NCBI GenBank assembly: GCA_023388515.1
Contig: JAEWGD010000006.1
Location: 62,001-126,000, forward strand
Origin: Bacillota bacterium
GTDB lineage: Bacteria > Bacillota > Clostridia > Oscillospirales > Ruminococcaceae
DNA length: 64,000 bases
Direction of reading: 5' to 3'
Position numbers and translations under genes: made by a program. Position 1 is the first letter of the stretch. Each line of letters starts with the position of its first letter. A model generated the notes under the pieces. That model saw only the letters and a program-made list of their open reading frames with translations. It did not search any database and was not told the DNA's origin. Of the stretch, positions 54,264-62,766 are shown in pieces.

Positions 54264-54707
54264 ATGATTAAAGAAGTTACTGAAAAGGATAGAGAAAATT
54301 ATATTAGTTTAATGAAAGAATTTTATGATTCAGATGGAGTGTTGCAAAAGATACCTGCTGAAAATTTTGATAGAACATTTGATGAGATTGTTAATTCGGG
54401 TAGATATGCAAACGGTTACTTGTTCGAGTTCGACGGTAAGGCAGTTGGATATGCTTTGACTGCAAATACTTACTCCAATGAATCGGGGGGGATGATTATA
54501 TGGGTTGAGGAGATTTATGTTCAGCCTGAATATCGTTCAAAAGGATTGGGAAAAGAATTTTTTGCTTATATAGATAGTAAGATTGATGAAAATGTAAAGA
54601 AAATAAGACTTGAAGTGAGAGAGGATAATAAAAAAGCAGTTAAGCTTTATGAAAATATTGGATTTAAAAAAGTTGAGTATATGCAAATGGTTAAAGTTTA
54701 TAAATAA
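54264..54707 (+). CDS. GNAT-family N-acetyltransferase
   Basis: A 147-residue acetyltransferase with the acetyl-CoA loop EYRSKGLGKEFFAYI preceded by the strand VEEIYVQP, and the C-terminal NKKAVKLYENIGFKKVEYMQMVK. CGGAGG precedes the ATG. The acceptor is unknown. It lies between cmk and plsC with gaps of only 15-18 bases, so it belongs to that operon although it is not a usual member. Confidence 0.9.
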   Translation: MIKEVTEKDRENYISLMKEFYDSDGVLQKIPAENFDRTFDEIVNSGRYANGYLFEFDGKAVGYALTANTYSNESGGMIIWVEEIYVQPEYRSKGLGKEFFAYIDSKIDENVKKIRLEVREDNKKAVKLYENIGFKKVEYMQMVKVYK

Positions 54708-54724
54708 AATTATGGAGGGAAGAT

Positions 54725-55315
54725 ATGTATACGATTGTAAGGTATATAGCTCTATTTGTTTATAAGATTGTATATAATCTATCCTATGAGGGTACTGAGA
54801 ATATTTCTAAAGAGGGTGGAAGAATATTTGCATCAAATCACAGAAGTTATGCTGACCCTGTTTTTATATGCTTGCCGATAAAAGTAAAGTTTGCTTTTAT
54901 GGCTAAAGAGGAACTGTTTAAAAACCCGTTTTTCTCTGCACTTATAAGATTCATGGGAGCATTTCCTGTTGTAAGAGGAAGTGGCGATATGAAGGTGATT
55001 GATGAATCAGTAGCTAGATTGAATAAGGGAAGAAATCTTGTTATTTTTCCTGAAGGTACTCGCTCAAAGGATGGAAAAGTCGGTAGGGGCAAAACAGGAG
55101 TTGCGTTGGTTGCTGCAAAAGCGAATGTTGATGTCGTACCTGTCGGAATTGTTTTTGAGGAAAGCTTGAAGTTCCGCAGAAAGGTTGTTGTTAAGTATGG
55201 TAAACCAATCAGTGCGTTACAATTACAGGTTAGCGAAAATCCATCACCGTCAGAGTTAAAAGCTTTAAAGCATAAAATAATGGAGGCAATCACAGAGCTT
55301 GTTGAGGCTAAATAA
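54725..55315 (+). CDS. plsC: 1-acyl-sn-glycerol-3-phosphate acyltransferase
   Basis: PlsC adds the second acyl chain to make phosphatidic acid at the membrane. The 196-residue protein shows the four acyltransferase motifs: NHRSYADP (H-x4-D), GAFPVVRG, FPEGTRSKDGK and VPVGI. An N-terminal hydrophobic segment anchors it. GGAGGG precedes the ATG. It lies between cmk and ispH-S1 as in related Clostridia. Confidence 0.93.
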   Translation: MYTIVRYIALFVYKIVYNLSYEGTENISKEGGRIFASNHRSYADPVFICLPIKVKFAFMAKEELFKNPFFSALIRFMGAFPVVRGSGDMKVIDESVARLNKGRNLVIFPEGTRSKDGKVGRGKTGVALVAAKANVDVVPVGIVFEESLKFRRKVVVKYGKPISALQLQVSENPSPSELKALKHKIMEAITELVEAK

Positions 55316-55345
55316 GTTTTACATATTATAAAAAAGGAAAATTTT

Positions 55346-57346
55346 ATGGTGAAAATACAGGTAGCGAAAACTGCTGGATTTTGTTTTGGGGTTGACAGAG
55401 CGGTTAAGCTTGTTTATAATGAGATAAAAAAGGGTGGAAAATCTGTAACTCTTGGACCAATTATTCACAATAATGAAGTTGTTAATGACTTGCAGAAAAA
55501 TGGTGTAAGGATTATTGAGGATATATCTGAGCTTTTGCCTGATGAAAGGGTAATAATTCGCTCGCATGGTGTTGGGAAATTAATATATGATAAAATAGAG
55601 CAAAATGGGAAGGAATATATTGATGCAACTTGCCCTTTTGTTTCAAGAATTCATAAAATTGTTGAAGAAAAAACACAAGAGGGGTATATAATATTAATAG
55701 CAGGTGATTCACAACATCCTGAAGTGGTGGGGATTACTGGTCATGGTGGGGATAATTGCATTATTTTCAAAAATTCTGATGAGTTAAAAAAAATATTTTT
55801 TAAAAACTCAGATTTTTTGGAAAAAAAGGTTGCAATTGTTGCTCAAACAACGTATAATATAATATTATGGGAAGAGTGTCTAAAAGCTTTACCTAAGAAC
55901 AATTCTAATATAATAATCTACGAAACTATTTGTAATGCAACTTCATGTAGACAGGAAGAAGCAATTGAGTTATCTAAGGACTCTGATATTATGATTGTAG
56001 CTGGTGGAAAACACAGCTCTAATACTATTAAGCTTTATGATGTATGCAAGGAAAATTGCAGTAGAACTTATCATATTGAGAATTCAGATGAGCTTTACGC
56101 TTTGAACCTTATGGATGCTAAAAAAATTGGCATTACCGCCGGCGCATCTACACCGGCTTATATAATTAAGGAGGTACAAACAAAAATGACTGAAATTTTA
56201 AATAATTTCGAAGGGGACATTGATTTTGAGGAGGCTCTTGCACAGTCTTTCAAAAAAATACATACAGGGGAAAGGGTAAAGGCATATGTAGTTTCTGTTA
56301 ACAATAATGAAGCTATTGTTGATGTGGGTACAAAGCATACGGGGTATGTACCTCTTTCAGAATTAACTGATGATCCAACAAAAACTCCAAGTGACATTTT
56401 GAGTGTTGGTGATGAAGTTGAATTGATTGTAACTAAAATTAATGACCAAGAGGGTATTGTAACTCTTTCAAAGAAAAAGGTTGATGAAACACTTGGCTTT
56501 GATGATATAATTAAGGCAAAAGAAGAAAATAGTGTTATTGATGGCATAGTACAAAGCGTGGTTAAGGGTGGAGTTTTAGCATCCCATAACGGAGTGAGGG
56601 TGTTTATTCCTGCATCACAAACAGGTGTTGGCAAAAATACAAAGCTTGATACATTGCTAAAGAAGAAGGTTAAATTCTCAATTATTGAAGTTAACGAACA
56701 GCGTCGTAGAGCAGTTGGTTCTATTAATGCAGTTCTAAAGGCTCAAAGGGATGAAGCTAAGGCTAAATTTTGGGAAACTGCTGAGGTTGACAAAGCATAT
56801 AAGGGTGAAGTTAAGTCTATCACGAATTATGGTGTGTTTGTTGATTTAGGTGGCGTTGATGGTATGGTTCATATTTCTGAACTATCATGGGGCAGAATTA
56901 AGCATCCTAGCGACGTTGTAAAAATGGGCGATATTCTTGAAGTTTTCATAAAGGAACTAGATAAGGATTCAAATAGGGTTTCATTAGGCTATAAAAAGGG
57001 TGAAGATAATCCTTGGGAAAAATTCAAAACTCAATTTAGTGTTGGAGATGTTGTAAAGGCAAATGTTGTATCGATTACACCTTTTGGAGCGTTTGCACAG
57101 ATTATTGAGGGTGTTGATGGCTTAATTCATATATCTCAAATTGCTAACTGTAGAGTTGATGATATTAAGGAAGTTCTTTCTATCGGTCAAGAAGTAGATG
57201 TAAAGATACTTGAAATTGATATGGATAAAAAGCGTATAAGCATTTCTATGCGTGCATTGCTTGAGGGTGAAGAAGAAAGTGAAGCTACTGAAGTAGAATT
57301 TGCTGAAACAGAGGCTACTGAGGCAGGAGATTCATTAGCTGAATAA
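55346..57346 (+). CDS. ispH: Bifunctional fusion: IspH (HMBPP reductase) and ribosomal protein S1
   Basis: The first ~280 of 666 residues are IspH, the 4Fe-4S enzyme making IPP and DMAPP at the end of the MEP pathway. Its three cluster cysteines are in AGFCFGVDRA, DATCPFVSR and TICNATSCRQ. The rest holds four S1 RNA-binding domains, starting near RVKAYVVSVNNNEAIVDVG, NSVIDGIVQSVVKGG, YKGEVKSITNYGVFVDLGG and VKANVVSITPFGAFAQ, with an acidic tail. The fusion is known from Clostridia. At the junction an in-frame ATG (56186) follows AAGGAGG (56168-56174), so S1 might also be made alone. Confidence 0.95.
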   Translation: MVKIQVAKTAGFCFGVDRAVKLVYNEIKKGGKSVTLGPIIHNNEVVNDLQKNGVRIIEDISELLPDERVIIRSHGVGKLIYDKIEQNGKEYIDATCPFVSRIHKIVEEKTQEGYIILIAGDSQHPEVVGITGHGGDNCIIFKNSDELKKIFFKNSDFLEKKVAIVAQTTYNIILWEECLKALPKNNSNIIIYETICNATSCRQEEAIELSKDSDIMIVAGGKHSSNTIKLYDVCKENCSRTYHIENSDELYALNLMDAKKIGITAGASTPAYIIKEVQTKMTEILNNFEGDIDFEEALAQSFKKIHTGERVKAYVVSVNNNEAIVDVGTKHTGYVPLSELTDDPTKTPSDILSVGDEVELIVTKINDQEGIVTLSKKKVDETLGFDDIIKAKEENSVIDGIVQSVVKGGVLASHNGVRVFIPASQTGVGKNTKLDTLLKKKVKFSIIEVNEQRRRAVGSINAVLKAQRDEAKAKFWETAEVDKAYKGEVKSITNYGVFVDLGGVDGMVHISELSWGRIKHPSDVVKMGDILEVFIKELDKDSNRVSLGYKKGEDNPWEKFKTQFSVGDVVKANVVSITPFGAFAQIIEGVDGLIHISQIANCRVDDIKEVLSIGQEVDVKILEIDMDKKRISISMRALLEGEEESEATEVEFAETEATEAGDSLAE

Positions 57347-57366
57347 TTAAGATTATATTAAAGTGG

Positions 57367-57406
57367 TGGCGTAGATTGGGCGGATAATATCCGTTCTTTC
57401 TCGCCA
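57367..57406 (+). terminator. Hairpin after ispH-S1
   Basis: An 8-bp inner stem (57378-57385 with 57389-57396, two G-U pairs) lies inside outer arms TGGCG/CGCCA, followed by TTTTCTATT. It probably ends the cmk-plsC-ispH transcript. Confidence 0.6.
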
Positions 57407-57432
57407 TTTTCTATTATCTAATGGAGGTTAAT

Positions 57433-58590
57433 ATGGATGTATCAGCGATTATAGTTTGTGCTGGAAGCTCCAGTCGTATGAGTGGGCAGGATAAAATGCT
57501 TTTAAAACTTGGAGATACGAATGTAATGGGAATGTCGATGCTTGCCTATGAAAGATGCGAAAGTATAAAAGATATTGTAGTGGTAACAAAAGAAAGCCTT
57601 GTATCTGTCGTAAAAAAGACAGCTGAGGAACTTGGAATAACAAAGCTTACTAATGTTGCTATTGGAGGAGAAACAAGACAGCAGAGTGTGATGAATGGTT
57701 TAAAGCTAATAGATAAGGATACTGCTATGATAGCTGTTCATGATGGTGCTAGACCACTTGTTGAACCTGAAAATATAGAAAAAACAATAGCCGATGCAAG
57801 AGTTTTCGGTGGAGCAGTGCTTGGAGTTCCTGTCAAGGATACAATAAAGGTGGTTGAGGGCGGGCTTATAGTTGATACCCCATACAGACCAAAATTATTT
57901 ATAACACAAACACCACAAGTGTTCAAAAGGCGATTGTATTTTGAGGCAGTAGATTTTGCAATGGCGAATGGATTAGATTTTACAGATGATTGTCAGCTTG
58001 CAGAGTCTATAGGTGCTAAAGTTTATATGACAGTTGGAGATTATAAAAATATAAAAATAACAACAGCTGAGGATATAAGAATTGCAGATGCGATTTTGGA
58101 CTATCGGGAGGATAATATGCGTATAGGAAAAGGGTATGATGTTCATAAGCTTGTTAAAGGTAGAAAGTTAATTATAGGTGGGGTAGAAATTCCATATAAA
58201 AAAGGGCTTGACGGACATTCTGATGCAGATGTTCTTATTCATGCAGTGATGGACGCATTACTTGGGGCATTAGCCTTAGGTGATATAGGAAAAAACTTTC
58301 CAGATGATGATAGTCAGTATAAGGATGTAGATAGCATTAAGTTACTGGAAAAGGTGTATGAAAAAATCGAGAAAAAGGGTTATAAGATTGGCAATATTGA
58401 TTCTGTAATTGTGGCTCAATCACCAAAGCTTTCTGCATATATTGATAATATGAGAAATAATATAGCAAAGGCTTGTAAAACTGACATATTCAATATTAGT
58501 ATAAAAGCAACTACGGAAGAAGGCTTGGGTTTTACAGGTGAAAAGCTTGGAATTTCAGCACACTGCATATGCTTGCTAGAACAGAAATAA
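57433..58590 (+). CDS. ispDF: Bifunctional fusion: IspD (MEP cytidylyltransferase) and IspF (MEcPP synthase)
   Basis: The fusion covers two non-consecutive MEP-pathway steps. IspD occupies residues 1-225 ([37 protein letters not shown]). IspF, about 157 residues, starts at [12 protein letters not shown] and has the metal ligands DVH and H in [22 protein letters not shown] and the final [20 protein letters not shown]. The start at 57433 follows GGAGG. The internal ATG at 58117 is in frame and follows GGGAGG, so IspF may also be made separately. It complements IspH encoded just upstream; IspE is not in the window. Confidence 0.95.
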   Translation: MDVSAIIVCAGSSSRMSGQDKMLLKLGDTNVMGMSMLAYERCESIKDIVVVTKESLVSVVKKTAEELGITKLTNVAIGGETRQQSVMNGLKLIDKDTAMIAVHDGARPLVEPENIEKTIADARVFGGAVLGVPVKDTIKVVEGGLIVDTPYRPKLFITQTPQVFKRRLYFEAVDFAMANGLDFTDDCQLAESIGAKVYMTVGDYKNIKITTAEDIRIADAILDYREDNMRIGKGYDVHKLVKGRKLIIGGVEIPYKKGLDGHSDADVLIHAVMDALLGALALGDIGKNFPDDDSQYKDVDSIKLLEKVYEKIEKKGYKIGNIDSVIVAQSPKLSAYIDNMRNNIAKACKTDIFNISIKATTEEGLGFTGEKLGISAHCICLLEQK

Positions 58591-58666
58591 TTATTTTCTT
58601 ACATTAGTGGAGAAATATGTCGCAAATGCATACGATATATCATACCTTATAATTGGAGGGGATGAT

Positions 58667-58888
58667 ATGAGTAAAGGCAAAAGTGGTGCAATAGCTATGC
58701 CTTCAGTGACATACGCAATGAAAGCACAAAAGCTTCTTATTTCAAAAGGATATACCTGTGATATACAAAGGATATCAGGTACTTCAACGAAAAGTTGCAC
58801 TTATAATATTTATGTAAATGAAGATGTTGACATAGTTAAGAAAATACTATCTGATAATCATATAATGATTAATAGCGTAGAAAGTTAG
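58667..58888 (+). CDS. DUF3343 protein (putative Se/S-carrier-like)
   Basis: A 73-residue protein (start ATG 58667 behind GGAGGGG) of the DUF3343 type: SVTYAMKAQKLLISKGYTCDIQRI followed by SCTYNIYVNEDVDIVKKIL. Members commonly neighbour a cysteine-desulfurase-like gene, as here, and are thought to relate to sulphur or selenium transfer. Its two Cys (CDIQRI and KSC) are candidates for carrying the atom. No selD or selenocysteine genes are visible. Confidence 0.75.
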   Translation: MSKGKSGAIAMPSVTYAMKAQKLLISKGYTCDIQRISGTSTKSCTYNIYVNEDVDIVKKILSDNHIMINSVES

Positions 58889-58896
58889 GTGACATT

Positions 58897-60093
58897 ATGG
58901 GTGAAAATAACTCAAATGCGTGTAACTTTCGTGGAAATTCTAGAAGAAGCTGTGATAAACCTATTATTGTAAACTTTGACAATGCTGCTACAAGCTTTCC
59001 AAAGCCAATTGGAGTAAAAAATGCTGTAATAGATGTGTTTACAAAGTATGGTGGAAATGTCGGCAGAGGTGGGCATAGTTTAGCTATGTTGACGTCTACT
59101 ATGGTATATGAGTCAAGACAGACTATTGCTGATTTTTTTGGTGCTGAATTAGAAAATATAGTCTTTACCTGTAACTGCACACACGCACTTAATCTTGCAA
59201 TAAAAGGCGTAGTTGGTGGAAGTGGTCATGTTATAATTAGCTCACTTGAGCATAACTCGGTTTCAAGACCTGTTGCAGCAATTAGTAGAACAGGTAGAGT
59301 GAAATATAGCGTTGCAAGGGTATATGATGATAATGCAAGAACATTACAATCGTTTAAAGATTTGATAACGCATGAAACTAAAGCAATTGTCTGTACATTA
59401 GCAAGTAATGTAACAGGTCAGATTTTGCCCTATAAGGAAATAGGGGAGATATGTAAGGAGAAGAATATATGTTTTATAGCTGATGGGGCACAAGTGTGTG
59501 GAGTAATTCCTGTTAGTTTATCAGATGGAATAAATATACTCTGCACAGCTGGTCATAAAGGCTTATATGGAACAACAGGAACAGGCTTACTGATAAGCGA
59601 TGGAAAGTTTGATATAATACCGATTATGCAGGGTGGTACAGGAAGTGCATCTTTAAGTCTTGAACAACCGAATTTTCTTCCGGACAGTTTAGAAAGTGGC
59701 ACAATAAACATAGTTGGAGCAGCGTCAATAAAGGCAGGAATAGATTTTATTAACAATAAAACCATTGAAAGAATATTTAAGCATGAAACTATGCTATGTG
59801 ATATGTTTATATCTAAGCTTTCAGATGATAAAAGTATAAGAATATACAGAAGTCCAAATATAAGCTATGTGCCGATTGTATCATTTAATATAGATGGAAT
59901 GATGCCTGAGGAAGTAGCAGCATATTTAGATAAGAATGGATTTTGTTTAAGGTCGGGATTTCACTGTGCAGGATTAGCACACCAAAATCTTGGAACAGAA
60001 AATGGTACCGTCAGACTTGCACCATCAGTATTTAATACTGAAAGTGAAATTATGAGGATAACTTCGGTTATAAAAAAAATAAAAAAAATATAA
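58897..60093 (+). CDS. Cysteine desulfurase-family (class V aminotransferase fold) PLP enzyme
   Basis: A 398-residue PLP enzyme related to SufS/NifS, closest to the TIGR01977-type group. FDNAATSFPKP opens the catalytic fold, GGNVGRGGHSLA replaces the usual NPGRGGHxL, the Schiff-base Lys lies in CTAGHKGLYGTTGTG, and the active cysteine is in RSGFHCAGLAHQNLGT with the closing GTVRLAPSVFNTE. It should release sulphur or selenium from cysteine or selenocysteine, possibly passing it to the DUF3343 protein encoded eight bases upstream. No Fe-S scaffold gene is adjacent. Confidence 0.9.
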   Translation: MGENNSNACNFRGNSRRSCDKPIIVNFDNAATSFPKPIGVKNAVIDVFTKYGGNVGRGGHSLAMLTSTMVYESRQTIADFFGAELENIVFTCNCTHALNLAIKGVVGGSGHVIISSLEHNSVSRPVAAISRTGRVKYSVARVYDDNARTLQSFKDLITHETKAIVCTLASNVTGQILPYKEIGEICKEKNICFIADGAQVCGVIPVSLSDGINILCTAGHKGLYGTTGTGLLISDGKFDIIPIMQGGTGSASLSLEQPNFLPDSLESGTINIVGAASIKAGIDFINNKTIERIFKHETMLCDMFISKLSDDKSIRIYRSPNISYVPIVSFNIDGMMPEEVAAYLDKNGFCLRSGFHCAGLAHQNLGTENGTVRLAPSVFNTESEIMRITSVIKKIKKI

Positions 60094-60100
60094 AAAACTA

Positions 60101-60128
60101 TTGAATTAATCTATATTTATGATACAAT
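60101..60128 (+). promoter_or_regulatory. Possible promoter for cdaA
   Basis: TTGAAT (60101-60106), a 16-base spacer and TACAAT (60123-60128). TATAAT also lies nearby, at 60130-60135. Confidence 0.45.
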
Positions 60129-60158
60129 TATAATAGAGTAATATATAATAAACTTAGT

Positions 60159-60179
60159 ATCGGGCAGGAAATGCCCGAT
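60159..60179 (+). other. GC-rich hairpin in the cdaA leader
   Basis: ATCGGGCA and TGCCCGAT form a perfect 8-bp stem with loop GGAAA. There is no T-run after it. It lies downstream of the candidate promoter and 115 bases before cdaA, so it could be leader structure or the end of the upstream transcript. Confidence 0.5.
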
Positions 60180-60293
60180 TACATATAAAAATGGAGAATA
60201 AGGTTTTTAACATAAAGGGTGGAATAACAACTTAGTGTTAATAATATTGAAAATAGATGATTAAATTAATTAATACTTATTGGGATGTGAATT

Positions 60294-61181
60294 ATGCTGT
60301 ACTTTTTATATGATTTCGGTAATTCAATCTGGAATGTAATAAAGTCAATGACTATAATAGATATTATAGATATAATATTAATCACTTATATAGTTTATAA
60401 GGGGATAAAGCTGATTCGTGAAACAAGAGCGGGTCAGCTTATGAAGGGTATTCTTTTGTTTATTGCTATTTATATAGTAAGTAAAGAAGTTGGTTTTAAG
60501 GTTTTATCATTTTTACTAAAAAACACATTGGATATTGGTTTGCTTGCAGTTTTAATAATGTTCCAACCAGAGCTAAGACGTATGCTTGAAAAGGTAGGAC
60601 GTGCTAATGTTTCATTTTTGGGTTTTGCTGATACAAGCGATGAAGCAGTCGAGAAATGGTTTCTTGCAATAGATGCGATATGTGAATCTTGCGAAGAGCT
60701 TTCATTAACTACAACAGGAGCTTTGTTTGTTATTGAACGCCAAACTAAATTGGGTGAACAAATTGATACGGGAACAAAAGTAAATGCTCAACCGAGCAAG
60801 GAACTATTTGGTAATATTTTCTATCCTAAAACACCACTACATGATGGTGCTGTTATAATAAGAGATGGTGTGGTTCTTGCTGCTGCTTGCTATCTTCCAA
60901 AACCTCAAAAGGAGGAGTTTGTAAATAAACAGCTTGGTTCAAGGCATCGTGCCGCTATTGGAATGAGTGAAAATTCTGATGCGATAGTAATTGTTGTTTC
61001 TGAGGAAACAGGAATTATTTCAGTTGCAGAAAACGGCGACTTGCAAAGAGGATTAACGGTAGATGAGTTAAAGTCTATCTTAGATTCCAAAGTAATTCCA
61101 AAGCAAAAAGATAATACAAATAGAAAAAATAGATTGAAATCTCTTAAAAAAGCCGTAAGAAAAAGAGGTAAAACTAAATGA
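60294..61181 (+). CDS. cdaA: Diadenylate cyclase CdaA
   Basis: CdaA makes cyclic di-AMP, which controls potassium, osmolyte and wall homeostasis. The 295-residue protein has three N-terminal membrane helices (to about residue 95) and the DAC domain, with the catalytic motifs LHDGAVIIRDG and LGSRHRAAIGMSE. The C-terminus is long and basic. The ATGA overlap with the ybbR gene shows coupling. glmM, which usually comes third in this operon, is not here. Confidence 0.96.
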   Translation: MLYFLYDFGNSIWNVIKSMTIIDIIDIILITYIVYKGIKLIRETRAGQLMKGILLFIAIYIVSKEVGFKVLSFLLKNTLDIGLLAVLIMFQPELRRMLEKVGRANVSFLGFADTSDEAVEKWFLAIDAICESCEELSLTTTGALFVIERQTKLGEQIDTGTKVNAQPSKELFGNIFYPKTPLHDGAVIIRDGVVLAAACYLPKPQKEEFVNKQLGSRHRAAIGMSENSDAIVIVVSEETGIISVAENGDLQRGLTVDELKSILDSKVIPKQKDNTNRKNRLKSLKKAVRKRGKTK

Positions 61182-62482
61182 ATTTTTTTAAAGTAATAAA
61201 GAAAGGTTTTAAAAGGTCTATAAGGCATGATAGTACAATAGTTATTTACTCATTAATTATTGCTATACTCTTGTGGTTTATTGTATCTATTAAAATATAT
61301 CCTGACACACCTAAAATGATAAGGGAAGTGCCGATTACGATAGATTTAACTGGAACAACGGCAGCTGAGAATAGTTTAGAGGTTGTTTCTAATGATGTAG
61401 AAAAGGTAAATATTCAGATTCAAGGGAATAGATCACAGGTAGGCAATTTAAAGGCAGAGGACATTAGTGCTATGGTAGTTGTGGAGAATGTTGTGAATCC
61501 TGGTGAATATAAGTTGGGAATTAATGTGACTAGCAAAGAGGGGATTAACTTTGAGGTAAAGTCAATTACTCCTGAAAAAGTCGCTGTTGTGTTTGATGTT
61601 TATGAAACTAGAGAATTTAATGTAGATGCACAAGCACCTAATGTTAAGATTGAGGAAGGATTATATAAGGGCGATTTGACGTGTACACCGGATACTATAA
61701 AAATAACAGGACCAAAAACTCAGCTGGATAAGATTGAAAAATGTGTTGCATTAGCTGAAAATAAGCTGACTCTTGATAATTCACATACACTAAGAACATC
61801 AGAAATTAAGCTTTATAATAAAACGGGAGGTCCGGTGGATAAAACATTTTTCAACATGGAAACAGTAGAATTTACTGTGGATATTCCTGTATATATGAAA
61901 AAAGAATTGAAGCTGAATTATACTCTTCAAAATGTACCAAGTTATTTTGATTCTAGTGTACTTAAGTTTCAATTATCTCCTGAAACAATAACAGTAGCTG
62001 CTCCAAAAGGCTCTTTATTAGACCAAAATAACTTAAATGTTGGTTATATTAGTTTAAATGATATTGATTTGACAAAATACTTTGAATTTGATATAAAAAT
62101 ACCATCTAATTATCAAAACTTATCTAACACCACAAAGGTTACGGCTAAATTAATGAATGAAAATCTTGCAAAAAGGACTATAACTGTGGGTGGTGGTGAA
62201 TTTAAGATTATAAATGCACCAAGTAGCAGTAAATTCAACATTTTGACGAATACACTTACTTTTGATATTATTGGGCCAGAGGCAGATATTGAAAGTATTA
62301 CTGAAAAGGATATTGTAGTTGAGATAGACCTTATGGATATAAAAATACAGAGTGATTCGTTTAGCGAAGAAGTATCAATTCTACTACCTAATCATAAAAA
62401 AGTATGGGCTTTGGGTAAACAAACTGTTGCACTAGAAGTTGATAGGAGTACAGTAGTTCCCACAAACAATATGTTACAATAA
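61178..62482 (+). CDS. ybbR: YbbR-domain protein (CdaA regulator, CdaR)
   Basis: A 434-residue protein with one N-terminal membrane helix (about 22-40, IVIYSLIIAILLWFIVSIK) and an extracytoplasmic region of several YbbR repeats, recognisable by PITIDLTG, VNIQIQGN and the repeated pattern CTPDTIKITGPKTQLDKI. In Bacillus and Listeria the equivalent protein binds and modulates CdaA. It overlaps cdaA by four bases and ends at a strong hairpin. Confidence 0.9.
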   Translation: MNFFKVIKKGFKRSIRHDSTIVIYSLIIAILLWFIVSIKIYPDTPKMIREVPITIDLTGTTAAENSLEVVSNDVEKVNIQIQGNRSQVGNLKAEDISAMVVVENVVNPGEYKLGINVTSKEGINFEVKSITPEKVAVVFDVYETREFNVDAQAPNVKIEEGLYKGDLTCTPDTIKITGPKTQLDKIEKCVALAENKLTLDNSHTLRTSEIKLYNKTGGPVDKTFFNMETVEFTVDIPVYMKKELKLNYTLQNVPSYFDSSVLKFQLSPETITVAAPKGSLLDQNNLNVGYISLNDIDLTKYFEFDIKIPSNYQNLSNTTKVTAKLMNENLAKRTITVGGGEFKIINAPSSSKFNILTNTLTFDIIGPEADIESITEKDIVVEIDLMDIKIQSDSFSEEVSILLPNHKKVWALGKQTVALEVDRSTVVPTNNMLQ

Positions 62483-62490
62483 TAAAATAT

Positions 62491-62553
62491 AACAGTTGTA
62501 AATGGTGTTAAATTACAATAATATGTAATTTGTGCTTATTTACAACTGTTTTA
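62491..62553 (+). terminator. Compound terminator after ybbR
   Basis: The outer 13-bp stem AACAGTTGTAAAT/ATTTACAACTGTT (62491-62503 with 62538-62550) encloses a second stem, AAATTACA/TGTAATTT. TTTT overlaps the 3' arm. Confidence 0.7.
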
Positions 62554-62606
62554 TGATTGATGAGTGAAATTAGAAATTATTTAACTAGAAAGCACTTGTT
62601 TACTAT

Positions 62607-62631
62607 CAACAATTTTAAAGAAGTATTGTTG
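62607..62631. promoter_or_regulatory. Inverted repeat upstream of the GH9 gene
   Basis: CAACAAT (62607-62613) and ATTGTTG (62625-62631) form a 7-bp inverted repeat, spaced 11, about 135 bases before the cellulase start. It may be an operator; I found no convincing -35/-10 pair between it and the gene, only a TATAAT-like element near 62716. Confidence 0.35.
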
Positions 62632-62766
62632 TATAAAAAGATGAATAATATGCATAATTTACAGTTTGTTAATTATTTATTCACAGTTCAGCAATAAATG
62701 CATTTTTTATTATAGTATAATAAAAATATAATGTAAATTATTATTAAGAAATGGTGGTAATAGATT

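Noticed and set aside
62640..62766. A definite promoter for the GH9 gene.
   Set aside because: A TATAAT-like element exists near 62716, but no acceptable -35 lies at the right distance, so I did not list one.
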